Shown here in pieces: positions 46,537-56,021 of a DNA stretch of 64,000 nucleotides; within the stretch, counting starts at the first letter, position 1; every line of letters starts with the position of its first letter. Below the pieces are notes generated by a model, which worked only from the letters and a program-made list of their open reading frames with translations, did no database searches and was not told the origin of the DNA. Both the position numbers and the translations under genes were made by a program. This DNA comes from Mycobacterium sp. EPa45 (GTDB lineage Bacteria > Actinomycetota > Actinomycetes > Mycobacteriales > Mycobacteriaceae), in the NCBI RefSeq assembly GCF_001021385.1, contig NZ_CP011773.1:2170001-2234000 (forward strand), written 5' to 3'.

Positions 46537-47493
46537 GTGGCCGACGGTGGCGAACCCACTTTGCGCCAGCTCGGCGAGTTCCCGATGATCGACCGGCTGG
46601 TGGCCGGGCGCCGTCAACCAGCCGAAGTCACCGTCGGGCCCGGCGACGACGCCGCGGTGGTGAACATGCCCGACGGGCGGGTGGTGGTCACCACCGACAT
46701 GCTTGTCGAAGGGCGTCACTTCCGGCTGGACTGGTCGTCACCGCACGAAGTCGGTCGAAAAGCCATCGCGCAGAACGCCGCCGACGTCGAGTCGATGGGG
46801 GCGCGGCCGAGCGCGTTCGTCGTCGCGTTCGGGGCCCCGCCCGACACGCCGGCGTCGCGGGCCCAGGAACTGGCCGATGGGATGTGGCAGGAGGCCGGCG
46901 CGCTGGGCGCCGGGATCGTCGGCGGTGATCTGGTAGCCAGCCCGCAGTGGGTGGTGTCGGTGACCGCGTTCGGTGATCTCGGCGGACGCGCCCCCGTGCT
47001 GCGCACCGGGGCGCGTCCCGGATCGGTGGTGGCCATCGCCGGCGAGCTCGGTCGGTCGGCTGCCGGATATTTGTTGTGTCACAACAAAATCGACGGTTTC
47101 GACGAGCTGCGCGGGCGTCACCTCGTGCCCCGCCCGCCGTATGGGCAGGGTGTGGTGGCGGCTGACGCCGGCGCGCAGGCGATGACCGATGTCTCCGACG
47201 GCCTGATCGCCGATCTCGGCCACGTCGCCCGCGGCTCCGGAGTTGTCGTCGATCTCGCCGCCGACGCGCTGCGGCCCGACGTCGAGGCCGTCACCGCCGC
47301 GGCCGCTGCCGCCGGTGTTGACCCGCTTGCGCTGGTGCTCTCCGGTGGTGAAGATCACGCCCTCGTCGCGTGCTTCCCCGACACGGTGCCACCCGGCTGG
47401 CGGGTGATCGGTGCGGTGCGAGACGGTTCGCCCGACGTGCTGGTCGACGGGCAGGGGTGGGCCGGTCCGGCGGGTTGGCAATCCTTCGACTGA
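46537..47493 (+). CDS. thiL: thiamine-monophosphate kinase
   Basis: Phosphorylates thiamine phosphate to thiamine diphosphate, the cofactor of IlvB among others; 318 residues, AIRS/PurM-like fold. Motifs LGEFPMIDRLVAGRRQ, VGPGDDAAVV (metal), VTTDMLVEGRHFRLDW, and DVSDGLIADLGHVA, LSGGEDHALVACF. GTG 46537 follows GGAGG by 9 nt; an open frame from 46456 is upstream leader, where a TAGACT box (46447-46452) could be the promoter. ung follows after 22 bp. Confidence 0.94.
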   Translation: MADGGEPTLRQLGEFPMIDRLVAGRRQPAEVTVGPGDDAAVVNMPDGRVVVTTDMLVEGRHFRLDWSSPHEVGRKAIAQNAADVESMGARPSAFVVAFGAPPDTPASRAQELADGMWQEAGALGAGIVGGDLVASPQWVVSVTAFGDLGGRAPVLRTGARPGSVVAIAGELGRSAAGYLLCHNKIDGFDELRGRHLVPRPPYGQGVVAADAGAQAMTDVSDGLIADLGHVARGSGVVVDLAADALRPDVEAVTAAAAAAGVDPLALVLSGGEDHALVACFPDTVPPGWRVIGAVRDGSPDVLVDGQGWAGPAGWQSFD

Positions 47494-47503
47494 CGGCGCG
47501 CGT

Positions 47504-47509
47504 TAGGTT
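47504..47509 (+). promoter_or_regulatory. -10 box TAGGTT of ung
   Basis: TAGGTT ends 6 nt before GTG 47516, a leaderless-type promoter in the short thiL-ung gap; ung can thus be expressed apart from thiL. Confidence 0.5.
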
Positions 47510-47515
47510 ACGTCG

Positions 47516-48217
47516 GTGACGACCACCGCCCGGCCGCTTACCGAACTCGTCGAGGATGGCTGGGCGCAGGCGCTCGCCCCGGTCAGCGACCAGGTCACCC
47601 AGATGGGCCAGTTCCTGCGCGACGAGATCGCCGCGGGCCGGCGTTATCTGCCCGCCGGTCCGAACGTGTTGCGCGCCTTCACCTTCCCCTTCAGTGACGT
47701 TCGGGTGCTGATCGTCGGTCAAGACCCGTACCCGACGCCGGGACATGCGGTGGGCCTGAGCTTTTCGGTGGCGCCCGATGTGCGGCCGCTGCCGCGGAGT
47801 CTGGCCAACATTTTCAGCGAATACACCGCGGACCTCGGCTACCCACAGCCGTCGACCGGCGACCTCACACCATGGTCGCAGCGCGGCGTCATGCTGCTCA
47901 ACAGGGTGCTGACCGTGCAGCCCGGCTCCCCGGCGTCACATCGGGGGAAGGGCTGGGAGACCGTCACCGAATGCGCCATCCGCGCTCTGGTGGCACGCGA
48001 CCAACCGCTGGTGGCGATCCTGTGGGGGCGCGACGCATCGACGCTGAAACCCGTGCTGGAAGCCTCCGGCATTCAACACAGATGCGTGGCGATCGAGTCG
48101 CCGCATCCGTCGCCGCTGTCGGCATCACGGGGATTCTTCGGTTCGCGCCCGTTCAGCCGGGCCAACGAACTGCTGGCCGGGATGGGCGCCGAGCCGATCG
48201 ACTGGCAGCTGCCCTGA
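47516..48217 (+). CDS. ung: uracil-DNA glycosylase (family 1)
   Basis: Removes uracil from DNA, 233 residues. Catalytic water-activating loop [12 protein letters not shown] with Asp70; Leu-intercalation motif [18 protein letters not shown] near 195. GTG 47516 fixed by the -10 box. Downstream lies the decayed insertion that separates ung from rpmB/yloV, whereas in M. tuberculosis the yloV-like gene follows directly. Confidence 0.96.
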   Translation: MTTTARPLTELVEDGWAQALAPVSDQVTQMGQFLRDEIAAGRRYLPAGPNVLRAFTFPFSDVRVLIVGQDPYPTPGHAVGLSFSVAPDVRPLPRSLANIFSEYTADLGYPQPSTGDLTPWSQRGVMLLNRVLTVQPGSPASHRGKGWETVTECAIRALVARDQPLVAILWGRDASTLKPVLEASGIQHRCVAIESPHPSPLSASRGFFGSRPFSRANELLAGMGAEPIDWQLP

Positions 48218-48257
48218 CCCACGCCGATATCGACGTTTTGGAGGGATCTACTCGGCG

Positions 48258-48281
48258 TTTTGCGCCCAGATGTCGGTTTTG
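48258..48281 (+). repeat. degenerate copy of the ATGTCGGTTT hairpin element
   Basis: TTTTGCGCCCAGATGTCGGT continues as TTTTGC. The core ATGTCGGTTT also occurs at 4591 and 50351. The stem here is imperfect. It is 40 nt after the ung stop and may be a relic of the ung terminator. Confidence 0.35.
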
Positions 48282-48332
48282 CCGGACTGGGAAAATGCGC
48301 GGTAGCTTCTGGCTGTGCAAAAGCTGTCCTGA

Positions 48333-49008
48333 CCAGGACTGATACCCACCTCCGAGGGCGACCCCATCCCCGATGAGGCCGAGCCTGACCTCGCCGAGGT
48401 GCTGGTCTACACCGGCAAGATCGCCCAGCTGGTTCGGATCACCAACGAACAGTAGTCCCAGGCTGGAACTGCTACTCAGCTCTCGGAGTCGGTGGCCCGG
48501 GCGATCTCCCGCCGGGCTAACACCGCATTTCATTGCCGAAGCCGCGCCGGTCGCGCCCAGCACCGGGCTGGTCAACGTCGAGCGCGTCATGGACGGCGGC
48601 ACAAGGTCGGATTCCCTTGACGTGCTCACCGACCTAGCGGTCCAGCTGCAGGACAACCTGTCGGTACCCACCCACATCCTGGTCGACCCATTGGGCTGGG
48701 GCGAGCTTCGCAAGCTTAAGGTCGGCAGCGCATACAACCAAACCTTGTTGGGCGCAGGCACATCCGATGCTGAGCAGCGACTTCTGGGCCTGTCGGTCAT
48801 CGTTGACCCAGCGGTGCCGGACTACACCGGGCTGATAATCGACAAGCGCGCTGTCGTCAGCGCCGCCGGGCCGATCAGGGTGGCGACCTCCGAACACGAG
48901 TACTTCTCGTCAGACTCGGTGCTGCTGCGGGCGACGTGGCGGCTCGGTCATGTTGTTTCGCGGCCCAACAGGATTGGGACGTTCGCGATTGTTGCGCCGG
49001 GTTCGTAA
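48333..49008 (+). pseudogene. phage major capsid protein remnant (HK97-type, C-terminal part)
   Basis: The sequence encodes a capsid-like C-terminal half with two disablements. Frame 1 reads IPTSEGDPIPDEAEPDLAEV then LVYTGKIAQLVRITNEQ, then TAG at 48453-48455 where the family has Tyr, then SQAGTATQLSESVARAISRR and ANTAF. An extra C at about 48532 then shifts to the frame reading FIAEAAPVAPSTGLVNVERV, ILVDPLGWGELRKLKVGSAY and LRATWRLGHVVSRPNRIGTF up to the stop at 49008. The order and spacing fit actinophage capsid proteins. The N-terminal half and all other phage genes are gone. The M at 48373 opens an artefactual frame. Confidence 0.75.
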
Positions 49009-49017
49009 CGACCGGCG

Positions 49018-49722
49018 TCATACCTTCTCGGCGATCTGCAACAACACGTCAGCAAGCGCCTGCGGTCTCGAAAGGAAGGGTGAGTGACTGCCCGGGAGCT
49101 CGATGATTTCAGAGCCGGGCCTGCCGTTCGCGATCTGCTTGGCCCACCTCAATCGAAGTGCCATGTCATCAGTGCAAACGATCGAAGTGCTCGACACCGA
49201 GGGGTATTCGGTCAGCGAGCATGGCACATAGGTGGGGTGGTCAGCCTGTGGTCGAAGGCGTGTGAATGCGGCCTTGGCGGTGTCCTCATCGCAGTCGGCA
49301 TAGAGCAGCTCACGCGTCAGTTCGAAGTCTGCCCACACCTGCCGTGACTGCTCGTCGGGCTGCAACGCGCCATAAACGGCTGGATTGAGCATGTCCGGCT
49401 CATCGCGCAACTGATCACCGAAGCTATGCCCGATCTTTGGCGTGTATGCGCAGAGGTACACCAGGTGGCGAACAGGCCGACGAGTAGCGACTAAAGGGAT
49501 CACCAAGCCGCCGTAGGAGTGCCCGACAGCGATCACGTCGTCGCCATGTCCGTCGATTGCGGAACAGACCGCGTCTGCGAGAGTGTCGCAAGTTGCTAGA
49601 TTGTCGTCGATGGGCAGGTCCATCGCGACAACGTCGTGTTCTGCCTGTTGCAGAAGTGGTGCCAAGCGCTCCCAGCACCACGCACCGTGCCACGCGCCGT
49701 GGACGAGGGCGAATGTCGTCAT
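49018..49722 (-). CDS. alpha/beta hydrolase (methylesterase/EstC-like)
   Basis: An intact 234-residue alpha/beta hydrolase in the decayed insertion. Oxyanion motif HGAWHGAWCW near residues 8-17, nucleophile Ser69 in VGHSYGG, and catalytic His in ELPGSHSPFLSRP near the C-terminus; the acid is probably Asp in IVCTDDMAL. Family members include plant methylesterases and bacterial EstC esterases. Substrate unknown. It starts at ATG 49722 and ends 9 nt from the capsid pseudogene. The 176 bp upstream (49723-49898) show no gene. Compared with its neighbours it uses more A/T-ending codons, in line with later acquisition. Confidence 0.85.
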   Translation of the reverse strand: MTTFALVHGAWHGAWCWERLAPLLQQAEHDVVAMDLPIDDNLATCDTLADAVCSAIDGHGDDVIAVGHSYGGLVIPLVATRRPVRHLVYLCAYTPKIGHSFGDQLRDEPDMLNPAVYGALQPDEQSRQVWADFELTRELLYADCDEDTAKAAFTRLRPQADHPTYVPCSLTEYPSVSSTSIVCTDDMALRLRWAKQIANGRPGSEIIELPGSHSPFLSRPQALADVLLQIAEKV

Positions 49723-49898
49723 GCGGATGACACTAGGAGCGATCAGGCCGCAAGAAGTGAGAAATGCAAAGGTCAGGGGGCTGGGGAGGTAATCCCCCTA
49801 CAGGCGTCGCGGACGACGACAGTCCTACGGCGTCGGTCAGCCTGCGGAGCAGCGTTGAGCCGCGAAAGCCAGAGCTGCTGCCGGGGGAATGCGACCGG

Positions 49899-50350
49899 TT
49901 AATCATCCGCGTCTAGCGGCGCCTTAGTGGCAGTTAGCCATCGTCGGATGTAGCCACGGTGAGGATCAGCTGCCTTTTCCAACACGGTCGGGTTCGCCGG
50001 AAGATAGTCGACCAGCCACCGCGACAACCCGTCCCGCTCCTCCACAGCGCCAGGCGGATGCAGCTTCCAACCGAGGTCGTCCACCGACCACTGGGCCTTA
50101 GCCTGATTGCTCAGCATCGACGCTGTGACCCAGGTCGACTCGTCGTCGCACTCACCTCGGCTGACGTGAGACCTCCAGTTCGGATGTGCCGGGAAGTCCT
50201 CCCCGAGCACAACATGGAGGAGGCGGAGAACACCGGGTTTATGAGTCGGTTGCCCGTGTAGCGGTCGATGAAGCCATCACGCATGAACAGGTTCAGCGAC
50301 TGGCGTTCCGAATACCGGCGGACGATCGTCCCTACCCGCAACCCGCCCAA
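49899..50350 (-). pseudogene. broken HNH endonuclease gene
   Basis: Two frames together encode a known actinobacterial HNH protein. From 50350, TIVRRYSERQSLNLFMRDGF and IDRYTGNRLINP; then the frame changes and VLRLLHVVLGEDFPAHPNWR continues with SRGECDDESTWVTASMLSNQ, AKAQWSVDDLGWKLHPPG and a stop at 49899. About 16 residues holding the family's DH core (between HPNW and SRGG) are missing, so the catalytic site is deleted. The 5' end stops at the rpmB terminator. It is therefore non-functional twice over. Confidence 0.7.
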
Positions 50351-50365
50351 ATGTCGGTTTGGGCG
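50344..50365. terminator. rpmB terminator with the ATGTCGGTTT motif
   Basis: CGCCCAAA TGTCGG TTTGGGCG, a perfect 8-bp stem with 6-nt loop, lies 9 bases beyond the rpmB stop on the minus strand. Its right part is identical to 4591-4605. Confidence 0.7.
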
Positions 50366-50374
50366 TGGAGGGGA

Positions 50375-50569
50375 TCAGCCGCGGCTGACCTTGCCGGCCT
50401 TCAGGCAGGAGGTGCAGACGTTCACGCGGTGCTTGTTACCGCCCGGGCGGGTGACGGCACGCACGGTCTGGATGTTCGGGTTCCACCGGCGGCTGGTCCG
50501 GCGATGGGAATGCGACACCGACTTGCCGAAGCCGGGGCCCTTTCCGCAGACGTCGCACACGGCAGCCAT
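50375..50569 (-). CDS. rpmB: 50S ribosomal protein L28 (zinc-binding, C+ form)
   Basis: A 64-residue ribosomal protein with four cysteines (C5, C8 in [10 protein letters not shown]52, C55 in [10 protein letters not shown]), the zinc-coordinating C+ form. Mycobacteria usually also have a zinc-free paralogue induced on zinc starvation. ATG 50569 has AGGAG 6 nt upstream. Divergent from yloV with 273 bp between the starts; the gap contains no other gene. Confidence 0.96.
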   Translation of the reverse strand: MAAVCDVCGKGPGFGKSVSHSHRRTSRRWNPNIQTVRAVTRPGGNKHRVNVCTSCLKAGKVSRG

Positions 50570-50842
50570 GTAGAACTCCTCTAAGTCAGTAGTCGAACTT
50601 TGTCCGGGGGCCAACGACCGCACGACGGGTGACCCGACAACCTGACTAGGATAGCCGTCCGGTGAACCGAACGCCAAAATCGGCCGGTCCCACGCTCTGA
50701 AGACCCCACCCGGGCGGCGCTGACCTGCGGCGACCCCAGTATCCCACGGTCCCGTGCGGCGCTGGCATCGCAGTGTCGGGTGGACTGGATAGGCTGTCGC
50801 GACGAAGCCGTGTGGTGGGCCAGGGATCGCGAGGAGGTGCCG

Positions 50843-52486
50843 ATGCCGGACCGGCGGCTGGACGCATCGGCCCTGCGCGACTGGGCTCACACCGCCGTCG
50901 GCGATCTGATCACCCACACCGACGAGATCAATCGGCTCAATGTTTTCCCGGTGGCAGATTCCGACACCGGGACGAATCTGCTCTTCACCATGCGGGCTGC
51001 GCTGACCGGCGCGGAGTCGGTGACCGGCGCCGGCGGTGTCAGCGAGCTGACCGCCGCAATGGCGGAAGGCGCAATGCACGGCGCCCGGGGAAATTCCGGA
51101 GTCATCCTGTCTCAGATCCTGCGCGGCCTGGCCGACGTCACCGCCGCCGCTGCCGCCGACACCGACGGGTTTCTCGCCGATATCGACGCGGTCCTGTTGG
51201 GCGCCGCGCTGCGGCACGCCGTCGGATTGGTCGTCTCGTCGATGGGCGGCCAACTGGTGGCCGGCACCATCGTGTCGGTGCTGCAGGCCGTCGCCGACAC
51301 CGTCCAGCAGTGGGCCGCCGACGGCGCCGGCCTGGCCGAGGCGCTGATGGCGGGCGCCGAGGCCGGAGTCGCGGCGTTGGAGCGCACGCCCGAGCAGTTG
51401 GACGTGCTGGCCGAGGCCGGTGTGGTGGACGCCGGCGGGCGCGGGTTTTTGGTGCTGATCGATGCGCTGATCGCCACTATGACCGGGCATACGCCGCACC
51501 GGGACGCCTATGAGCCGGGGCCGCCGCGCATCGAGAGCGTCGCCGCGGAACCGGCTCCGCCCCAATTCGAGGTGATGTATCAGCTCGCCGACTGCGATGC
51601 GGCAGCCCTCGATCCGTTGCGCACCCGGTTGGAGCAGCTCGGTGATTCGGTGGCGATCGCCGCGTCGGCCGACCGGTACTCGGTTCACGTCCACACCGAC
51701 GACGCCGGCGCCGCCGTGGAGGCCGGGATGGCGGCCGGCGCCATCAGCCGAATTCAGATCTCGGTGCTCAGCACGGGCCAGGCCCGGGTCTCCCCCGGAA
51801 GCTGGAGCCGTGACCGCGCGGTGCTGGCCGTCGTCGACGGTGACGGTGCCGCAGAGCTTTTCGAGCAGGAGGGCGCCTGCGTGCTGCGCCCGGACGCCGA
51901 GCTCACCGATCCAACCAACGGTGTCAGCGCCCACGAATTGCTGCGCGGAATCGTCGACGCCGGAGCCGCCCAGGTGATGGTGTTGCCCAATGGCTATGTG
52001 GCGGCCGAGGAGCTGGTCGCCGGATGTACGGCCGGAATCGGCTGGGGCATGGACGTTGTCGCGTTGCCGACCGGTTCGATGGTGCAGGGGCTGGCCGCGC
52101 TGGCCGTCCACGACCCGGCCCGGCAGGCCGTCGACGACGGCTACTCGATGGCAAGGGCGGCGGCCGCCGCCCGGCACGGGTCGGTGCGCACCGCCACCGA
52201 GCAGGCGCTGACATGGGCGGGCAGTTGCGAACCCGGTGACGGACTGGGCATCGCCGGCGACGAAGTGCTGGTGGTCGCCGACGATGTCACGGCTGCGGCC
52301 ACCGGGCTGATCGATCTGTTGTTGGTGGCGGGCGGCGAGATGGTGACCGTATTGATCGGCGACGGCGTCGATCCTGCGGTCGCTGAGGCGTTGGCCGCGC
52401 ATGTCCACCGGCGTCATCCCGGAATCGAATTCGCGACCTATGCCACCGGTCACCGCGGCGACGCGTTGCTGATCGGAGTGGAGTAG
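50843..52486 (+). CDS. FakA/YloV-like DAK-phosphatase-domain kinase
   Basis: A 547-residue protein with an N-terminal DhaL/DAK2 domain (about 1-200: [20 protein letters not shown] supplies the ADP/Mg-binding Asp residues; [20 protein letters not shown]) and the FakA-type C-terminal domain ([27 protein letters not shown] segment). FakA phosphorylates fatty acids bound to FakB (DegV-like); no DegV gene is in the window. ATG 50843 has GAGGAG 6 nt upstream. In M. tuberculosis the corresponding Rv2975c/Rv2974c is annotated in two pieces; here it is one intact frame. recG follows after 2 nt. Confidence 0.9.
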   Translation: MPDRRLDASALRDWAHTAVGDLITHTDEINRLNVFPVADSDTGTNLLFTMRAALTGAESVTGAGGVSELTAAMAEGAMHGARGNSGVILSQILRGLADVTAAAAADTDGFLADIDAVLLGAALRHAVGLVVSSMGGQLVAGTIVSVLQAVADTVQQWAADGAGLAEALMAGAEAGVAALERTPEQLDVLAEAGVVDAGGRGFLVLIDALIATMTGHTPHRDAYEPGPPRIESVAAEPAPPQFEVMYQLADCDAAALDPLRTRLEQLGDSVAIAASADRYSVHVHTDDAGAAVEAGMAAGAISRIQISVLSTGQARVSPGSWSRDRAVLAVVDGDGAAELFEQEGACVLRPDAELTDPTNGVSAHELLRGIVDAGAAQVMVLPNGYVAAEELVAGCTAGIGWGMDVVALPTGSMVQGLAALAVHDPARQAVDDGYSMARAAAAARHGSVRTATEQALTWAGSCEPGDGLGIAGDEVLVVADDVTAAATGLIDLLLVAGGEMVTVLIGDGVDPAVAEALAAHVHRRHPGIEFATYATGHRGDALLIGVE

Positions 52487-52488
52487 CC

Positions 52489-54705
52489 GTGGTCAACCTG
52501 ACCGACCGGCTCGACGGCATCGTCGGCGGCAAGGCCGCCGGCCTGCTCGACGACGTGTTCGGCATCCGCACCGTCGACGACCTGCTGCGGCACTATCCCC
52601 GCAAGTACATCCACGGCATGTCGGTATGGAGTGAGGACGAGGAGCCGCCGGCGGAGGGCGAACACATCACGCTGGTCGGCGAGATCGAGAAGGCCGAGGT
52701 GCGCTGGACCAATCGCCAACCCAAGCGCGAATATCTGGTGATCACGCTGGGCAAGGGCCGGCGCAAGGTCACCGCCACGTTCTTCAACGCCAAGTGGCTG
52801 AAGAACGAATTGGTGGTGGGCGTCCGCCTCATGCTGTCCGGCGAGGTCGGTTACTTCAAAGGCAATATGCAGCTGACTCACCCGGACTTTCTGGCGCTGA
52901 AATCGCCGAAGGGCCGGGTGTTCGGCAGTAAGTCACTCAAGACGATCGCCGACACGTCGACGTCGGCGGCCGGCGAGCTGACGATGTCGGCGTTCGAACG
53001 CGACTTCTTCCCGATCTACCCGGCCAGCTCCAAGCTGCAGAGTTGGGACATCTACGCCTGCGTGCAGCAGGTACTCGCAGTGTTGGACCCGATCGCCGAC
53101 CCTCTGCCGGAAAGTGTTGTGCGCGAACGTGGTCTGATCTCCGAGGACGAGGCGTTGCGCGCCATTCACGTCGCCGAGAAAGAACCCGAACGCCAGGCCG
53201 CACGCGAGCGGCTGAGGTTCGACGAAGCCGTCGGCATGCAGTGGGCGCTGGCGCTGCGCCGACATGGCGAACTCGGTGAATCCGGCCCACCCGCACCGCG
53301 CCGCGATGACGGGTTGGCCGCCGCGATGATGCAACGGCTGCCGTTCGAGTTGACCGTGGGTCAACGCGAAGTTCTCGACGTCGTCACCGCCGAGCTGGCA
53401 GCGACCAAGCCGATGAACCGGTTACTGCAGGGCGAGGTCGGCTCCGGCAAAACGATCGTTTCGGTGCTGGCCATGCTGCAGATGGTCGACGCGGGCTACC
53501 AGTGCGCGCTGTTGGCACCGACGGAAGTCCTTGCCGCCCAGCATGTCCAGTCGATCCGCAGCATCCTGGGCCCGTTGGCGATGGCCGGTCAACTCGGGGG
53601 TGAGGACGGCGCGACCCGGGTCGCGCTGCTGACCGGGTCGATGTCGGCGGCGCAGAAGCGCCAGGTGCGCGAGGAGGTTGCCTCGGGGGAGGCCGGCATT
53701 GTCGTCGGCACCCACGCGCTGCTGCAGGACGCGGTCGAATTTCACAAGCTGGGCTTCGTCGTCGTCGACGAACAGCACCGGTTCGGTGTCGAGCAGCGAG
53801 ATCGGTTGCGAGCCAAGGCGCCTGAAGGTTTGACCCCTCATCTGCTGGTGATGACCGCTACGCCGATTCCTCGCACCGTCGCGCTGACGGTGTACGGCGA
53901 TCTGGAAACGTCGACGCTGCGCGAGCTTCCGCGTGGACGTCAGCCGATCACCACCAACACGATCTTCATCAAGGACAAGCCCCAATGGCTGGCCCGGGCC
54001 TGGCAGCGGATCACCGAGGAAGTCGCCCAGGGGCGCCAGGCCTACGTCGTCGCCTCCCGCATCGACGAGGACGACAAGGCGGGCGAACAGCAGGCCGGTC
54101 CGCCCGCCGAGACCGTCATCAACCTGTTCGAGCACCTGGGTCACGGACCGCTGGCCGGCCTGCGCCTGGGCTTGATGCACGGCCGGCTGGCCGCCGACGA
54201 GAAGGACGCGGTGATGTCGGCGTTCCGCGCCGGGCAGATCGATGTCCTGGTGTGCACCACCGTGATCGAGGTCGGCGTGGACGTGCCGAACGCGACGGTG
54301 ATGGTGGTGATGGACGCCGACCGGTTCGGCATCAGCCAGCTGCACCAGCTGCGCGGGCGTATCGGACGCGGCTCGCATGCGAGCCTGTGCCTGCTGGCCA
54401 CGAAGCTTCCGGAGGGATCCAAAGCGGGTGAACGGCTGACCGCGGTTGCCAGCACGCTGGACGGCTTCGCGCTGGCCGATCTGGATTTGCAGGAGCGCCG
54501 CGAGGGGGATGTGTTGGGACTCAACCAGTCCGGGCGCCCGATCACGCTGCGGTTTCTGTCACTGGCTGAGCACCTCGAGGTCATCGTCGACGCGCGCGAG
54601 GTGGCCCAGTCGATGTACGCCCGCGATCCCGGCAACCGGGGGATGGGGGTTCTGGCCGGCCAGTTCACCGGCGGTGACCGGATCGATTATCTGGATAAGT
54701 CGTGA
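52489..54705 (+). CDS. recG: ATP-dependent DNA helicase RecG
   Basis: Branch-migration and fork-reversal helicase, 738 residues. N-terminal wedge/OB domain about 60-150; Walker [24 protein letters not shown]-like box [20 protein letters not shown]; motif [22 protein letters not shown]; motif [20 protein letters not shown]. Start GTG 52489, two bases after yloV, so translation is coupled. The stop overlaps the next gene by 4 nt. Confidence 0.97.
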   Translation: MVNLTDRLDGIVGGKAAGLLDDVFGIRTVDDLLRHYPRKYIHGMSVWSEDEEPPAEGEHITLVGEIEKAEVRWTNRQPKREYLVITLGKGRRKVTATFFNAKWLKNELVVGVRLMLSGEVGYFKGNMQLTHPDFLALKSPKGRVFGSKSLKTIADTSTSAAGELTMSAFERDFFPIYPASSKLQSWDIYACVQQVLAVLDPIADPLPESVVRERGLISEDEALRAIHVAEKEPERQAARERLRFDEAVGMQWALALRRHGELGESGPPAPRRDDGLAAAMMQRLPFELTVGQREVLDVVTAELAATKPMNRLLQGEVGSGKTIVSVLAMLQMVDAGYQCALLAPTEVLAAQHVQSIRSILGPLAMAGQLGGEDGATRVALLTGSMSAAQKRQVREEVASGEAGIVVGTHALLQDAVEFHKLGFVVVDEQHRFGVEQRDRLRAKAPEGLTPHLLVMTATPIPRTVALTVYGDLETSTLRELPRGRQPITTNTIFIKDKPQWLARAWQRITEEVAQGRQAYVVASRIDEDDKAGEQQAGPPAETVINLFEHLGHGPLAGLRLGLMHGRLAADEKDAVMSAFRAGQIDVLVCTTVIEVGVDVPNATVMVVMDADRFGISQLHQLRGRIGRGSHASLCLLATKLPEGSKAGERLTAVASTLDGFALADLDLQERREGDVLGLNQSGRPITLRFLSLAEHLEVIVDAREVAQSMYARDPGNRGMGVLAGQFTGGDRIDYLDKS

Positions 54706-55409
54706 GACGCCGGCCGCTGATCTGGTTGGCGGTGATCGCAGCGCTGTCGGTGATCGTCTCGGTGCAGGTGATGTCTTCGACGAGCCATCCCGACGCCATG
54801 ATCGCCCGCGCCGACGTCCCGACGGTGGCGCCGGGTACCGATGTGCTCGACGGCCTCGTGATCGTGCCCGTGCGAATCCGCGGCTACGACTACCGGCGCG
54901 CGGCGTTCGGCGATGCCTGGGATGATGACAATTCCGCGCCCGGTGGCCACAACGGCTGCGACACCCGCGACGACATCCTCGACCGCGATCTCGTCGACAA
55001 GACCTTCGTGTCCACCAAACGCTGCCCGCAGGCGGTGGCGACCGGTGTCTTACACGATCCCTACACCAGCGCGACCGTTCCGTTCACCCGAGGCGCGCAA
55101 GTCGGTGCCGCGGTGCAGATCGACCACCTGGTGCCGCTGGCGTACGCGTGGGACATGGGTGCCCGAAACTGGCCGGACGACATGCGAATTCGATTCGCCA
55201 ATGACCCGGCCAACCTGCTCGCGGTTGACGGTCAGGTGAATCAGGACAAAGGTGACCAACCGCCGGGCAGCTGGATGCCGCCCAACCATGCGTTCTGGTG
55301 TCAGTACGCGATTCAGTTCATCGCCGTGCTTCGCGGCTACGCACTGCCGGTGGATCAGGCGTCGGCCGACGAGTTGCGCGAGGCCGCGGCCACCTGCCCC
55401 ACCCGGTAA
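54702..55409 (+). CDS. membrane-anchored DUF1524/HNH nuclease-like protein (Rv2972c family)
   Basis: A 235-residue protein with an N-terminal membrane helix or signal anchor (PLIWLAVIAALSVIVSVQVM) and an extracytoplasmic HNH-type domain. The core VQIDHLVPLAYAWDMGARNW (Asp-His pair), NDPANLLAVDGQVNQDKGDQ and WMPPNHAFWCQYA matches the DUF1524/GmrSD nuclease motif. An exported nuclease acting on extracellular DNA is plausible. GTG 54702 overlaps the recG stop (GTGA). Cysteines around 86, 107 and 200 may form disulfides. Confidence 0.88.
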   Translation: MRRRPLIWLAVIAALSVIVSVQVMSSTSHPDAMIARADVPTVAPGTDVLDGLVIVPVRIRGYDYRRAAFGDAWDDDNSAPGGHNGCDTRDDILDRDLVDKTFVSTKRCPQAVATGVLHDPYTSATVPFTRGAQVGAAVQIDHLVPLAYAWDMGARNWPDDMRIRFANDPANLLAVDGQVNQDKGDQPPGSWMPPNHAFWCQYAIQFIAVLRGYALPVDQASADELREAAATCPTR

Positions 55410-55542
55410 GCGCGGGTGATCAGTCGGTCGCCGACAGCGCCGCGCGGGGTCACGGTCCACCATGACGCGCATCAGGCCTGTCGATCTTCGCAGGTCAAAA
55501 ATCCGAACGGATACGTGTATTCAAGCCCACATCGATTAAATG

Positions 55543-55571
55543 CGCATATCAGATGCGGAATAAACTACCGT
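55543..55571 (+). promoter_or_regulatory. nsrR promoter with candidate NsrR operator
   Basis: CGCAT ATCAG ATGCG (55543-55557) is an inverted repeat, A/T-rich flanks AAATGCGCATA/GGAATAA; TACCGT (55566-55571) ends 7 nt before the nsrR ATG. The palindrome covers the probable -35/spacer region, where NsrR would repress its own operon. Confidence 0.45.
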
Positions 55572-55578
55572 CAGATTT

Positions 55579-56010
55579 ATGCAGCTCACACGCTTTACCG
55601 ACCTAGGCCTCCGGGCCATGATGCTGCTCGCCACCGGCCACGACCGCGAGCAGCGGGTGACCACCAAGACGGTCGCCGCGGCGGCAGGCGCGTCGGAGAA
55701 CCACGTCGCCAAGGCCGTCTCGCGGCTGACCGAACTGGGGCTGGTGAATTCCCGCCGCGGCCGCACCGGTGGCCTGGAACTCACCGAAACCGGCCGCGAC
55801 GCATCGCTCGGCTGGCTGGTGCGCCGGCTCGAAGGCGATCGCGAGGTCGTCGACTGCACCGGGCAGCCGGCCTGTCCGCTGATCGCGGGCTGCCGGCTGC
55901 GACGCGTGCTCGCCGATGCCAAAGAGGCGTTCTACGCCGAGCTTGATCGCTACACCATCTCCGACCTCGTCGGCAGCCAGATGCTGCCCGTTGTTTTACA
56001 ACTGAAGTGA
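55579..56010 (+). CDS. nsrR: NsrR, Rrf2-family nitric-oxide sensor repressor
   Basis: A 143-residue Rrf2 protein. Winged helix at about 25-65 (TTKTVAAAAGASENHVAKAV). Iron-sulfur ligands C93, C99 and C105 in VDCTGQPACPLIAGC have exactly the C-x5-C-x5-C spacing and numbering of Streptomyces coelicolor NsrR, and Asp8, its fourth ligand, is also conserved (RFTDLG). The [4Fe-4S] cluster reacts with NO and releases repression. It lies 11 nt upstream of the flavohemoglobin gene, its expected target. Confidence 0.93.
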   Translation: MQLTRFTDLGLRAMMLLATGHDREQRVTTKTVAAAAGASENHVAKAVSRLTELGLVNSRRGRTGGLELTETGRDASLGWLVRRLEGDREVVDCTGQPACPLIAGCRLRRVLADAKEAFYAELDRYTISDLVGSQMLPVVLQLK

Positions 56011-56021
56011 AAGGATCCGAA

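Noticed and set aside
48153..48800. 215-codon minus ORF over the ung 3' end and capsid relic
   Set aside because: No recognisable domain; the plus strand reads as capsid in two frames.
53422..54378. 318-codon minus ORF inside recG
   Set aside because: Shadow of recG with His/Asp/Gln-rich composition and no domain.
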